From Planctomycetota bacterium (lineage in GTDB: Bacteria > Planctomycetota > Phycisphaerae > Phycisphaerales > UBA1924), in NCBI GenBank assembly GCA_039819165.1, contig JBCBSM010000001.1:1178001-1242000 (forward strand): 64,000 nucleotides of DNA. The letters are read 5' to 3'. Of this stretch, positions 28,907 to 37,426 are shown in pieces. The position numbers and the translations under genes were made by a program. Each line of letters starts with the position of its first letter. The stretch's first letter is position 1. A model generated the notes under the pieces. It did not search any database. It was not told where the DNA came from and saw only the letters and a list, made by a program, of their open reading frames with translations.

Positions 28907-29475
28907 GCGGGCGGCCCTCCGGAATCGACTTCGCGGGGGTCGTCCTCGTCGCTCGTGCCACCATCGAGGCGGCGGAGTTCGTCCCGCAGGGCGGCGGCCC
29001 GCTCGTACTGCTCCATCGCGAGCGCCTCATCGAGCTGGCGGCGGAGCTGCGCGGCCCGCTCGGCCCGCTCGGCGGCGCCGCCCAGCACCCGCTCCACCGC
29101 GCCCGCGTCCCCCCCCTGGGCGATCGCCAGCAGCCGCCTGGGCGTCTTGCCGATGTGGTGCGTCCCGCCCTGGTGGGCCCGCTCGATGAGCGGGCTCAGC
29201 TTGTCGGCGAAGGTGCCGTAGCACGACGAGCAGCCCAAGAGGCCGTGCTGCCGGAAGGCCGCGTAGCTCAGCTCGCACTCGGGGCACCGCAGCCCCTGGG
29301 CGGGCTTCTGGACCGAGACGGTCGCCATGGGGCTGGGCCCGGCGGCGGTCGACGAGGTCGTGACGAGCCCCAACTCGTTGGCGTGCCGCTCGCAGAGGTG
29401 CTGCTTGATGATCTGGCCGTTGGCGACGGTGGTCTCGTGGACCGTGGCTTCCTCGTCGCAGTGGTCGCACTTCAT
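28903..29475 (-). CDS. mcsA: McsA-like zinc-finger protein with UvrB/C motif, McsB activator
   Basis: A 190-residue protein with two zinc-binding CxxC pairs in the N-terminal half: MKCDHCDEEATVHE, LCERHA, then RCPECELSYAAFRQHGLLGCSSC. The C-terminal UvrB/UvrC motif is AAQLRRQLDEALAMEQYERAAALRDELRRL. In Bacillus McsA binds and activates McsB. ATG at 29475 sits right at the first Cys pair. Its stop overlaps the mcsB start by 4 bases, strong evidence for an operon. The upstream region contains the heptamer repeat element, so the promoter must lie within or beyond it. Confidence 0.88.
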   Translation of the reverse strand: MKCDHCDEEATVHETTVANGQIIKQHLCERHANELGLVTTSSTAAGPSPMATVSVQKPAQGLRCPECELSYAAFRQHGLLGCSSCYGTFADKLSPLIERAHQGGTHHIGKTPRRLLAIAQGGDAGAVERVLGGAAERAERAAQLRRQLDEALAMEQYERAAALRDELRRLDGGTSDEDDPREVDSGGPPA

Positions 29476-29628
29476 AGAAGGGAAGGGTAGGGCGTGGCGA
29501 GGGGGACTAGGCATCGGGCATCGGGCATCGGGCATCGGGCATCGGGCATCGGGCATCGGGCATCGGGCATCGGGCAATGGGCAATGGGCAATGGGCAATG
29601 GGCAATGGGGCGGATTGTCCGAGCCGCG

Positions 29629-29652
29629 GGCGTGAGCACGCGGGCTCACGCC
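29629..29652. repeat. Perfect 9-bp inverted repeat (REP-like hairpin)
   Basis: GGCGTGAGC at 29629-29637 pairs with GCTCACGCC at 29644-29652 across a 6-base loop (ACGCGG). No T-run follows on either strand, so it is not a standard terminator. It lies in the centre of the heptamer-bounded element and is probably part of that repeat. Confidence 0.6.
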
Positions 29653-29684
29653 GGCACCGCGACTGGGCTTGCCCGCCGTGCGCA

Positions 29685-29708
29685 CCAAAAAGGCCGCGTC
29701 TCGCGGCC
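29685..29708 (-). terminator. Rho-independent terminator of rpmB
   Basis: On the minus strand GGCCGCG-AGA-CGCGGCC (29692-29708) is a 7-bp GC stem with a 3-base loop and is followed by TTTTT (29687-29691). It lies 44 bases past the rpmB stop on the same strand, so it should end that transcript before mcsA. Confidence 0.75.
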
Positions 29709-29751
29709 CCATTGCCCATTGCCTAGTCCCCACTGCCCCGGCCGCAGGCCG

Positions 29752-30030
29752 CTAGCCGCCGGCCTGTTCCTTCTGCTGGCGGGTGTAGCCGTACTTCCGC
29801 TTGAGGGGCTTGACCACCAGGCCGCTCTTGATCGCCCGGGTGCTGGCGAGGATCTTCTGCGGGCGGCCGTCGATCACGGCGTTGACCTTCTGGAGGTTGG
29901 GCCGGAAGGTGCGGCGGGTGATGCCGGTGGTCTTCAGGCCGAAGCCGCCCTTGGAGATCTTGGCGCCGCCATAGGTCTTCTGCTTGCCGAAGCGGGTCTT
30001 CTTGCCGGTGAAATGGCACTCGTAGGGCAT
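29752..30030 (-). CDS. rpmB: 50S ribosomal protein L28 (bL28)
   Basis: A 92-residue basic protein of the large ribosomal subunit. It begins MPYECHFTGKKTRFGKQ, followed by GGFGLKTTGITRRTFRPNLQKV and the KILASTRAIKSG stretch that marks bL28. The length is slightly above that of E. coli L28 because of a short Lys/Gln tail. There is no zinc CxxC pair, so it is the C-minus form. ATG at 30030. It is monocistronic: an upstream divergent gene starts 139 bases away and a terminator lies downstream. Confidence 0.9.
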   Translation of the reverse strand: MPYECHFTGKKTRFGKQKTYGGAKISKGGFGLKTTGITRRTFRPNLQKVNAVIDGRPQKILASTRAIKSGLVVKPLKRKYGYTRQQKEQAGG

Positions 30031-30169
30031 GGCGGGGCTCCTGCTGGGCAGCCATGCTAGGCGGCATCATCCGCCGGCAACGCTCCGAGGCTGCCTGTGC
30101 CGGGGCCGTCACGAGACTGGGTTGCAGGTATTATCGGATCTCAAGTCTTTTCTGGTCCTTAAGAGGGAG

Positions 30170-31744
30170 ATGAAGATGCAGCATGGACTCACTCGGATGA
30201 TTGCGGCGGCCGCGGGCCTCTCGATGGCGGGCACCGCTCTGGCCCAGTTCGGCGGCTTCGGCGAGTTGTTGGCCCAGCGCGTCTCGATCCGCGAGATCGT
30301 CCGCGACCTGGAGGGCGGCGACGTCGACGGCGATGGGCTGCCCGACATCGTGTTCATCGACAACACGGCCCGCGTGTCGTTCTTCTCGGGCTTCAGCGAT
30401 GGCGTGTTCGATGGACCGCGCAGGGAAATCGTTGAGCCCGATGCCGCGGGCCGCGCCATCGAACTGGCCGACTACGACCGCGACGGCGACCTCGACCTGC
30501 TCCGCGTAGCCGACGTCAACACCGGCGATTTCCGTGCGTACCGCAACGACGGCTCGGGCAACTTCGAGTTCGACTTCGCCGTCACCGGATTCGGTAGCGT
30601 GCCCGCCTTCTCGTCGCTGTCCTTCGGGGATTTCGAGGGCGACGGCGACGAGGACCTGTACGCACTCATCAGCGACGGCATCGTCGTCTTCGAGAATACC
30701 GGCTCGACCTTCTCGCGCACGCCCATCGTCCAGCAACTGCCAGCCTTTACGGGCCTGCGGCTCGCCACGGGCGACATCGACGGCGATGGCCGCGACGACG
30801 CGGTGGCAACCAGTTCGTCCAACGACAGCGTGTACGTTCTCCGCAGCGAGGGCACGAGATTCACCGAGACCGATCGTTTCAGCCCGGGCCTCTCGCTCAT
30901 CGACATCAAGCTCGTCGATATCGATCTCGATGGCGCCCTGGACATCATCACGACCAATACCGGCGGCGATCCCGATCGCGTCAGCGTGTATCGCAACGAC
31001 GGCTCGGGCGACTTCGACTTCGACTATGCCTTGTCGCTCGAGAATCCCTTCGAGGTCGAGGTCGCCGACATTGATTCCGATGGCGACCAGGACGTGATCG
31101 TCGCTCGCGAGGCCGGATTCGATCCGCAGCGCATCGTGGTCTACCTCAACGACGGCAGCGGCGCCTTCGATCTCCAGGCGGAGGAATGGGACGTCTGCGA
31201 TGGCGACATCGACTTCTTTGAGCTCATCGACGTCGATGGCTCGGGCGGCCCCGACCTAGTCAGCGCCGTCGGCTTCTTCAGCCAGTGCTTCACCGTCCGG
31301 TTCAACCAAACGCCCTTCTCGGCCCCGGGCGGCTTTGCCCTCGTCAGCCCGCCGGACGGCGCCGCCGGCCTCGCCCCGCCCGCCCAGGTGTCGGCCTGGG
31401 GCGGCGAGGTCCGCCCGCAATTCCAGTGGGAGCGGGCCACGGGATTCGACGTCCGCTACGACGTGCTCGTGGCGCTGTCGCCCGACCTGGGCGACCCGGT
31501 ATTCGAGGCCGTGGGCATCGACGGCCGCTTCGCCGACGCGGGCGGCGCGGCGCTGCAGCCCGGCACGACCTACTTCTGGGGAGTGACCGCCCGCAACGCC
31601 GCGGGTGAGACCCTCGCCGGCCCGTTCACGTTCACCACGGCCGCGAGCGGCAGCGACTGCCCGGCGGACTTCGACGGCGACGGCGAGCTGACGCTCTTCG
31701 ACTTCCTGGCGTTCAGCAACGCCTTCGACGCGGGCTGCCCGTAG
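30170..31744 (+). CDS. Secreted FG-GAP/VCBS repeat protein with C-terminal GC-type dockerin tail
   Basis: A 524-residue exported protein. A signal peptide covers residues 1-24 (GLTRMIAAAAGLSMAGTALA, cleaved after AQF-type site). Seven or so FG-GAP/VCBS repeats follow, each with a calcium-binding D-x-D-x-D-G-x-x-D loop (DVDGDGLPDI, DYDRDGDLDL, DIDGDGRDDA, DIDSDGDQDV), likely forming a beta propeller. A fibronectin-type segment (about 430-490) precedes the tail DCPADFDGDGELTLFDFLAF (about residue 500) that ends DAGCP. ATG at 30170 has AGAGGGAG just upstream. It should act at or outside the cell surface; ligand unknown. Confidence 0.82.
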   Translation: MKMQHGLTRMIAAAAGLSMAGTALAQFGGFGELLAQRVSIREIVRDLEGGDVDGDGLPDIVFIDNTARVSFFSGFSDGVFDGPRREIVEPDAAGRAIELADYDRDGDLDLLRVADVNTGDFRAYRNDGSGNFEFDFAVTGFGSVPAFSSLSFGDFEGDGDEDLYALISDGIVVFENTGSTFSRTPIVQQLPAFTGLRLATGDIDGDGRDDAVATSSSNDSVYVLRSEGTRFTETDRFSPGLSLIDIKLVDIDLDGALDIITTNTGGDPDRVSVYRNDGSGDFDFDYALSLENPFEVEVADIDSDGDQDVIVAREAGFDPQRIVVYLNDGSGAFDLQAEEWDVCDGDIDFFELIDVDGSGGPDLVSAVGFFSQCFTVRFNQTPFSAPGGFALVSPPDGAAGLAPPAQVSAWGGEVRPQFQWERATGFDVRYDVLVALSPDLGDPVFEAVGIDGRFADAGGAALQPGTTYFWGVTARNAAGETLAGPFTFTTAASGSDCPADFDGDGELTLFDFLAFSNAFDAGCP

Positions 31745-31974
31745 GTCGTTCGGGCCCCCCGCCACGGACGAGTCGTCCGCGTGCCGAACCGTCGTGCTCT
31801 GGTTGGGTCTCCGTGGACCGACGCCCGCACGGAGCCGCGGACGGCTGCGCGGAGGGCTCGCGGGATTGGGTTGTTTCTTGGCGCTCGCTTCGCGGCCTAA
31901 CGGCCGGGCCGCGAGGGACCGCTCGCGTCCGATCAATGCGCAGCGGACGCGAGGAGGCGTTGCTTTGCTCCGCC

Positions 31975-32009
31975 CCCAGTGCCTAGTGCCCAATCCCCAG
32001 TGCCCACGC
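31975..32009 (+). repeat. Five imperfect heptamers related to the 29502-29731 element
   Basis: Units read CCCAGTG, CCTAGTG, CCCAATC, CCCAGTG and CCCACGC. The CCTAGT unit also marks both ends of the array upstream of mcsA, so this is a second dispersed copy of the same heptamer family. It lies in the gap between the two convergent genes ending at 31744 and 32014. That gap also holds GC-rich inverted repeats around 31895-31915, which may serve as a bidirectional transcription end. Confidence 0.6.
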
Positions 32010-32013
32010 CGCC

Positions 32014-33222
32014 TCAGCCGCGAGAGAGGTTCTCCCGCTTCATCATCAGGCTCAGCGTCTGCGCGATCAGGTCTATGTCGCGGCTGGTGAGCTGGCTGTG
32101 GAAGGGCAGCGCGATCGTCCGGTCGGCCACCGACTCGGCGATCGGGAAGCTGCCCGCGTCGTAGCCGCAGCCGTCGGGGCCGCACCGCGCGTAGTGCGGC
32201 ATCAGGTGGATGCACGGGAAGTAGGGGGCACACCCGATGTCGTGGTTCCGCAGCCCGCGGACGATGCGGTCGCGCTCCTCGGCGGTGTATCCTCGCTCGA
32301 GGCGGATGGTGAACACGAACCAGCTCATGCTGGTGCCGCTCTCGATGGTGGGCAGGATGATGCCCGGCACGTCCATGAGGCGGTCGAGGTACTCGGTGGC
32401 GACGAGTCGCCGGGCTTCGATCAACTCCTCGAGGCGGCCCATCTGGGCAACGCCCAGGGCGCAGCTGAGCTCGTCGAGACGGTAGTTGTACCCCAGCCGC
32501 TCGTGGCTCAGCCAGCTGCCGGTGGTCGCGTGCTCGTAGCCGGGCTCGTCGTCGAGGTCGAGGCCCTCGACGGGCCGGCCGTGGTTGCGCAGCGAGCGGC
32601 AGAGATCGGCGAGTTGGGCGTCGTCGGTCACGATCATGCCACCCTCGCCCGTGGTGATCTGCTTGTTGGGGTAGAAGCCGAAGACGCCCGCGCGGCCGAA
32701 GCTGCCGCACTTCGTCCTGCCGAGGCGCGTGCCGAGCGCCTCGCAGCAGTCCTCGATGAGCGGGATCTCGTGCTTGTTGGCGATGGCCACGTACCGGTCC
32801 ATGTGCGCGGGGTTGCCGAAGGCCTCGACGGCGAGAATGGCGCGGGTGCGCTCGGTGACGGCAGCCTCGACCCTATCGGGGTCCATGTTGAGGCTGCGCG
32901 GGCAGATGTCCACGAAGACGGGCTTCGCACCGGCATAGAGGATCGAGTTGGCGCTCGCAACGAACGAGAACGGCGTGGTGATCACTTCGTCGCCCGGCCG
33001 GATGCCCAGCGCCAGCAGCGTCAGGTGCAGCCCGGCGGTGCCCGAGGACACCGCGACGCCGTGGGTGCAGCCGGCGGCCTCGGCCACGAGCGACTCGAAG
33101 GCCTCCTGCATCGGCCCGATGCTCAGCCGCCCGCTCCGCAGCGTGCGGACGACCGCGTCGACCTCGGCCTGCGTGATGTCGGGCCGGCTCAGCGGGATTT
33201 CGCTCGTCTGTCGTGGGTCCAA
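32014..33222 (-). CDS. DegT/DnrJ/EryC1/StrS-family sugar aminotransferase
   Basis: A 402-residue PLP enzyme that transaminates nucleotide-linked keto-sugars. Motifs: SSGTAGLHLTLLALGI, TTPFSFVASANSILYAGAKPVFVD, LIEDCCEALGT and FGFYPNKQITTGEGGMIVT, where Lys187 would bind PLP. RLGYNYRLDELSCALGVAQ is typical of the family. The only start that keeps the N-terminal RPDIT motif is TTG at 33222, which lacks a clear ribosome-binding site. It is 44 bases after dnaA on the same strand. Its product could feed the surface glycans suggested by the glycosyltransferase cluster. Confidence 0.88.
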   Translation of the reverse strand: MDPRQTSEIPLSRPDITQAEVDAVVRTLRSGRLSIGPMQEAFESLVAEAAGCTHGVAVSSGTAGLHLTLLALGIRPGDEVITTPFSFVASANSILYAGAKPVFVDICPRSLNMDPDRVEAAVTERTRAILAVEAFGNPAHMDRYVAIANKHEIPLIEDCCEALGTRLGRTKCGSFGRAGVFGFYPNKQITTGEGGMIVTDDAQLADLCRSLRNHGRPVEGLDLDDEPGYEHATTGSWLSHERLGYNYRLDELSCALGVAQMGRLEELIEARRLVATEYLDRLMDVPGIILPTIESGTSMSWFVFTIRLERGYTAEERDRIVRGLRNHDIGCAPYFPCIHLMPHYARCGPDGCGYDAGSFPIAESVADRTIALPFHSQLTSRDIDLIAQTLSLMMKRENLSRG

Positions 33223-33266
33223 GGAGAGGCCGATCCCGCAAGAGTCTGCGTTGCGTGTGCCGATGG

Positions 33267-34979
33267 TCAGCCGGATCTCGACCGCAACGACCGGGCGATG
33301 CGGGCCGACAGCTCCTCGATCGGTTCACCGTCGAGGGGGCAGCCTACGCCGACGATCTCGCAGTCCTGGATCTGCTTCTCGATCCGCCGCACGGCCGTGA
33401 TCACCGAGGAGTGGTTGGGCCGGCCCATCGCCGTAGCGATCTCGGGATAGCTCGAGGCCGTCAGTTCCCGGGAGAGCCGGGCGACGAGGGCCCGTGCGAG
33501 GACCACCCGGCGATGCCGTCCCCGGCCGGCGAACTCGGCCGATCCCACGCCGAGCACCTCGCAGACGCGGGTGATGACCTCCTCGACGCGGACCGGGGCA
33601 TCGGCCACGATCGGGCGGCGGCGGCCCAGCGCCTGGGTGACCGTCGACATCGCAACGACTCCCGCGTCGGCCCGCCGGTCCGCGCGAGCGCCCGCGGCGC
33701 CGGCGTCCCGGGTGAGCAGATTGTGGAACGCCTCGACGCGGGCCAGGGCGCCCTCGAGGTCGCGGAACGAGCCGACTCGTGCGGCGTCGCCGTGCGAGAC
33801 CGCGTGGGAGATCTGCTGGGCGACCTCGGCGGGCAGCGTCAGGCCGCGACGCCGCGCCAGGCGGTGGACCATTGCCAGCCGAAGCTCGTCGTCGGGCGGC
33901 GACAGCTCCACGATGAGCCCGCTCGAGAGCCGCGAGCACAGCTGCTTGCCGAGCCCGGTGACCTCTCGTGGGTGCTCATCGGAGGCCAGCACGAGCCGGG
34001 CGCCATCGTGGAGGATCTGGTCGAGCGTGTGCAGCAGTTCGGCCTTTGTCGCGTCCTTGGTGGCCAGGAAGTGGACGTCATCGAGGCACAGCAGCGACAC
34101 GCCGCGGTATTGCTCTCGGAAGGCATCGGTGGCCTTGGTGCGCAGGGCCGCGAGGAAGCCGTTGGTGAACGACTCGGCGGTGACGTAGCGGGCGCGGCCG
34201 ACGCCGCCGGCGTCTCCGAAGGCGCGGGCGATGCCCCGCAGCAGATGGGTCTTGCCCAGCCCGCACCCGCCGTGGAGCACCAGCAGGTTGCCGCCGGGAG
34301 GCTCGGCGGTCGGGTCACCCGCGGCGCACGCGGCGGCGTACGCCAAGCGGTTGCCCCCGCCGACGACGAAGTCCGCAAGCCGCGGAGCGCGATCGGCGGG
34401 CTTCGATGCCCGGCGGGACGGGGCTTCGGCCGGTGCCGGCGAACGCGGCGGCATCGCCTCGGCCGGCGGATCGGCTTCGGCCGGGAACGCCGATGCGTCC
34501 TCGGTGAATCGAACCGCCGCGCCGCCCGCCAGCTCTTCCAGCTGCGGACGGAAGCGTTGCTCGAAGATGTTGATCAGGAAGGCCGACACCACGCGGACGT
34601 GCAGCCCTCGCTCGTCGAGTTCGAGCCGTGCGCCGCGGGAGAAGTACCGCTCGTAGGCGGCGGGCCCGATGAGCCCGGCGAGCCGGGCGACTAGCTGGTC
34701 GCCATCCGATGCACTCGTTGCAACCGCGCTCGATCCGCCAGTGCTCGCCGGCGGCTGCCCGGCACGAGATGGGGCACCACCACCGAGGGGTCGCGCCGGA
34801 CGCCCAGGGGCAACCCGCCGATGCCGCGCGGCGGTGCCAATCGCCTCGCGGCCCGGAATGCGGAGGCCGGCCGCAGCGGCGTCGCCCGTGAGCCCGTCGG
34901 CGGCATCACCGATCACCTCCCCCTGATCCGGCGTGGCGGGCCACGCGGCTTGCTCCAATTCCACACCGTCCGTGCGCAT
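33267..34979 (-). CDS. dnaA: Chromosomal replication initiator protein DnaA, with long N-terminal extension
   Basis: Binds DnaA boxes and opens the origin. As called, the protein is 570 residues, about 100 longer than usual. Domain I is GDQLVARLAGLIGPAAYERYF at roughly 93-158; the region before it is Pro/Gly/Ala-rich linker. Domain III has LLVLHGGCGLGKTHLLRGIA (Walker A), LLCLDDVHFLATK (Walker B) and the arginine-finger region. Domain IV ends with GRPNHSSVITAVRRI, the DnaA signature. The ATG at 34979 (MRTDGVELE) is uncertain: an in-frame ATG at 35075 and a GTG at 34916 also fit, and no start lies close to domain I. dnaN, gyrB and recF are not nearby. Confidence 0.88.
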   Translation of the reverse strand: MRTDGVELEQAAWPATPDQGEVIGDAADGLTGDAAAAGLRIPGREAIGTAARHRRVAPGRPARPLGGGAPSRAGQPPASTGGSSAVATSASDGDQLVARLAGLIGPAAYERYFSRGARLELDERGLHVRVVSAFLINIFEQRFRPQLEELAGGAAVRFTEDASAFPAEADPPAEAMPPRSPAPAEAPSRRASKPADRAPRLADFVVGGGNRLAYAAACAAGDPTAEPPGGNLLVLHGGCGLGKTHLLRGIARAFGDAGGVGRARYVTAESFTNGFLAALRTKATDAFREQYRGVSLLCLDDVHFLATKDATKAELLHTLDQILHDGARLVLASDEHPREVTGLGKQLCSRLSSGLIVELSPPDDELRLAMVHRLARRRGLTLPAEVAQQISHAVSHGDAARVGSFRDLEGALARVEAFHNLLTRDAGAAGARADRRADAGVVAMSTVTQALGRRRPIVADAPVRVEEVITRVCEVLGVGSAEFAGRGRHRRVVLARALVARLSRELTASSYPEIATAMGRPNHSSVITAVRRIEKQIQDCEIVGVGCPLDGEPIEELSARIARSLRSRSG

Positions 34980-35444
34980 CGCTGCCAATTCCGGACCCGC
35001 TTTCTGGCCTGCATCGAGCCAAAGCAACAGCCCCCCGCGCTCGCCACGCGGCTGCGACAACATCCCCGAGTCCATTCATCCTGCGGCAGCGAGCGCACGG
35101 GCCTCGTGCGATCCTCGCATTCGGCTAGACCACCCCCACGAGCCGGCTCGCATGCCCCCAATGATCGGGGAGATGGGTGCGAGCCGCTCCGCGTCGTCCG
35201 CTGCCTGTCGCCGGTCCGTCGGCGTTGCCAGAATGTATCGAAGTCACCCCGGCAACGCTACCGGTAATCCGCATCTCCCACGCATCTCGAATCGGTTGCC
35301 CGTGCGTGCGCAGGCGTTTACGAAGACAAAGAAAACTTTAATCACAAATACACACACGCGCATGTGCGATTGGGGATAGATCGTGCACTGCGGCGCGAAA
35401 CGACGCCCGGTATCGCCGCAATCAGCCGGTAGGCCCGCGTTGCA
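34980..35444. other. Gap upstream of dnaA with an AT-rich patch; possible promoter or unwinding region
   Basis: No convincing gene here. The stretch 35316-35350 is about three quarters A/T in an otherwise GC-rich region and includes TTTAATCACAAATACACAC, whose TTAATCACA and AAATACACA resemble DnaA boxes at 7 of 9 positions each. An alternating CACACACGCGCATGTGCG run follows. It may hold the dnaA promoter or autoregulatory boxes; an origin role is not shown. Part of it would be coding if dnaA starts at 35075. Confidence 0.35.
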
Positions 35445-36497
35445 TCAATCCGCACCGCGCGCCTCGAGCGGCATCACGCAGGCAACGCGGTAGTCGAAGG
35501 CGCGGAAGCCGAGCCGCTGGTACAGCCGCGTCGCCGGCAGATTCGCGACGTCCACCGCGCAGCGGAGCGACCACCGCCGGGCCGCCGCCGGGCCGAGCCT
35601 ATTGGCCAGCGTGCCCAGCGCCCGCCGCAGCAGCGCCGACCCCAGGCCCCGCTGCCGCAGCGCGGGCGACACGCCCACGTACACGAGCTCGTAGCACCGC
35701 TGGTCGGCGAGGCCGGCGAGCAGCATCGCCCCCTCGGGCCGGCCCCCGGCGGCAACGACCCGCCAGATCGCCAGCGCCGGATCGCCGATCGCGGCGTGCG
35801 ACGCCAGGATGTCGGCGGTGCTCCGCAGCCCGCACAGCCCCGGGCAGTCCATCGTGTCCTCGTAGCTGCGCTCCAGGCCCTCCAGGACCCGACGCAGCTC
35901 GTCGTCCGTGGCGTCGGTCGCGCGGACGGGCTCCAATTCGACGCCCCGGGGCAGCTCGGCACCCGCGGCGCCAGATTCCTCCAGGAAGTCGGGCAGCACG
36001 ATGGGCCGGCGGAGGTAGGCAAGCTCGCCCACGACCTGCCAGCCGGCGGCTTCCAGGGACTGCACCGCCCAGATTTCCTCGGTCGCCGGGAGCGACTGCA
36101 CGATGCCCACGGGCTGGCCCGGCAGCCCCGCCAGGTGCTCGCAGGTCGCCCGAATGCAGGCCGCACGCTCGTCGATCCGCTCGTCGTCCGCCGACACCGG
36201 GCGGCTGGCGACCAGCACGGCGCTGCGGCCGGGCGTCAGGAAGGCCACGGCGACCTCGCGGACGGTCCGGCCGGCGGGCCCCACGGTCGCCCAGGCGAGA
36301 TCGGGTGCGGCCGCCGGTGCGGCCAGCGAGGCGGCGATCTGCCGCGCCTGGGATCGAGCCGACGGGCCCGAGTCCTCGACCAGCCGCTCGGCAGCGGAGA
36401 AGCGGAGAGCGGCCGGCAGCGGTCGTGGCGCGAAACCACCGGCGTCCGCGGGCGTATCCGTGGTGGTGCCGATGCGCGTGATGTCGATGCTTGCCAC
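35445..36497 (-). CDS. GNAT-family N-acetyltransferase
   Basis: A 350-residue protein whose C-terminal half is a GNAT domain. The acetyl-CoA loop is VGVSPALRQRGLGSALLRRALG (about 280-301), followed by NLPATRLYQRLGFRAFDY, the family's last strand and helix. The N-terminal half (about 50-180) is a second, degenerate GNAT-like or unknown domain with PLPAALRFSAAERLVEDSG. GTG at 36497 is my choice because it starts a patterned sequence; an ATG at 36614 would add a basic low-complexity leader. The substrate cannot be deduced. It is divergent from the secreted protein at 36717. Confidence 0.72.
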   Translation of the reverse strand: MASIDITRIGTTTDTPADAGGFAPRPLPAALRFSAAERLVEDSGPSARSQARQIAASLAAPAAAPDLAWATVGPAGRTVREVAVAFLTPGRSAVLVASRPVSADDERIDERAACIRATCEHLAGLPGQPVGIVQSLPATEEIWAVQSLEAAGWQVVGELAYLRRPIVLPDFLEESGAAGAELPRGVELEPVRATDATDDELRRVLEGLERSYEDTMDCPGLCGLRSTADILASHAAIGDPALAIWRVVAAGGRPEGAMLLAGLADQRCYELVYVGVSPALRQRGLGSALLRRALGTLANRLGPAAARRWSLRCAVDVANLPATRLYQRLGFRAFDYRVACVMPLEARGAD

Positions 36498-36716
36498 GGG
36501 ACCCGCCCTCGCCGACGGCCCGGCGTGCGAACGGGCGGCATCGCGGCCCGCGGTGGCTCCACCGGTCGGTCGAATATAGTCTTGCGGCTCGGGACGCCCG
36601 CCGGCGTGCCCCAACCGGTTTCTGCGTCACCGCCGGGGACCCCTCTCCGGCCAGTCCCTCGGCACTCCCCGGGCACCCCCTGGGCACCCCTGGCACATGA
36701 GTCCTCGGAGATCGAG

Positions 36717-37352
36717 ATGCCCCGCTTGACCGTTCCTGGACGTATTGCCTCCACGCTGGCCCTGGCGCTCGCGGTGGTGCTCGTGGCCGCCGCCCGCCCG
36801 CCGCAGCCCAGCCCCGTCCCGATCCGCTGGCAGCTCGACCTCGACGTGGGCCCGCTGCGGCTGGCCAGCGTCGACACGCCCGGACAGGGGCCGCAGCTGT
36901 ACCTGTACATGACCTACCTGGTCACGAACAACACGGGCGAGCCCGTCCTGTTCGCGCCCAGCTTCGAGCTGAGCACGGACTCGGGACACACCGACGTCGC
37001 CGGCCAGGGCGTGCCCGCCGCGGTCACGCGGGAACTGCTCGAGCGGCTGAACAACCCGCTGCTCACCGACCAGGTCAACATGATCGGCCGGCTGCGGCGG
37101 GGCCCGGCGCAGGCCCGCGAGGGGCTGGTCGTCTGGCCCGTGCGGGACATCGACGCCGACGAGCTTCGGGTCTACATGGCCGGCTTCAGCGGCGAGACGG
37201 CCCGGATCAACCTGGTCGATCGGCACACCGGCACGCCGCGGGACGTCGTCCTCCGCAAGACGCTGATGGCCACCCACCGCCTGCCGGGCAACCTCGACGG
37301 CCGGGGCAGCGCCCCCATCGACCGCACCGAGACCCGCTGGATCATGCGGTAG
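36717..37352 (+). CDS. Secreted or anchored hypothetical protein
   Basis: A 211-residue protein with a signal sequence at 6-26 (VPGRIASTLALALAVVLVAAARP). The mature part is a beta-rich domain (IRWQLDLDVGPLRLASV, LYLYMTYLVTNNTGEPVLFAPSFELSTDSGHTDV), resembling immunoglobulin-like folds that describe tissue or shell-type structures, but I do not recognise a family. ATG at 36717 has GGAGATCGAG just upstream. rpmA follows 74 bases later. It probably lies in the periplasm. Confidence 0.6.
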   Translation: MPRLTVPGRIASTLALALAVVLVAAARPPQPSPVPIRWQLDLDVGPLRLASVDTPGQGPQLYLYMTYLVTNNTGEPVLFAPSFELSTDSGHTDVAGQGVPAAVTRELLERLNNPLLTDQVNMIGRLRRGPAQAREGLVVWPVRDIDADELRVYMAGFSGETARINLVDRHTGTPRDVVLRKTLMATHRLPGNLDGRGSAPIDRTETRWIMR

Positions 37353-37426
37353 GGCTCCGCTACCATCTCTGCCCGTTTGAAACGGTGTACGAATAGCCGC
37401 AGATCGACCGCCGGAGGGTTGCCGCG

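Larger units (their letters stand above)
29502..29731. repeat. Heptamer tandem array bounded by 12-bp inverted repeats (MITE-like element)
   Basis: GGGGACTAGGCA at 29502-29513 is perfectly inverted at 29720-29731. Inside the left end lie nine copies of GCATCGG (29511-29573) and five of GCAATGG (29574-29608). Inside the right end, two CCCATTG units lie in the opposite orientation (29708-29721). The middle contains a 9-bp perfect hairpin and the rpmB terminator. No protein is encoded. It separates mcsA from rpmB. The inverted edges suggest a palindromic or mobile non-coding repeat. Confidence 0.7.

Noticed and set aside
29511-29608. Possible CRISPR array
   Set aside because: The units are 7-base tandem copies without spacers, and no cas gene is present.
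36650-36700. GGGCACCCC repeats before the secreted protein gene
   Set aside because: Only two or three short copies in a GC-rich stretch, not clearly more than expected by chance.
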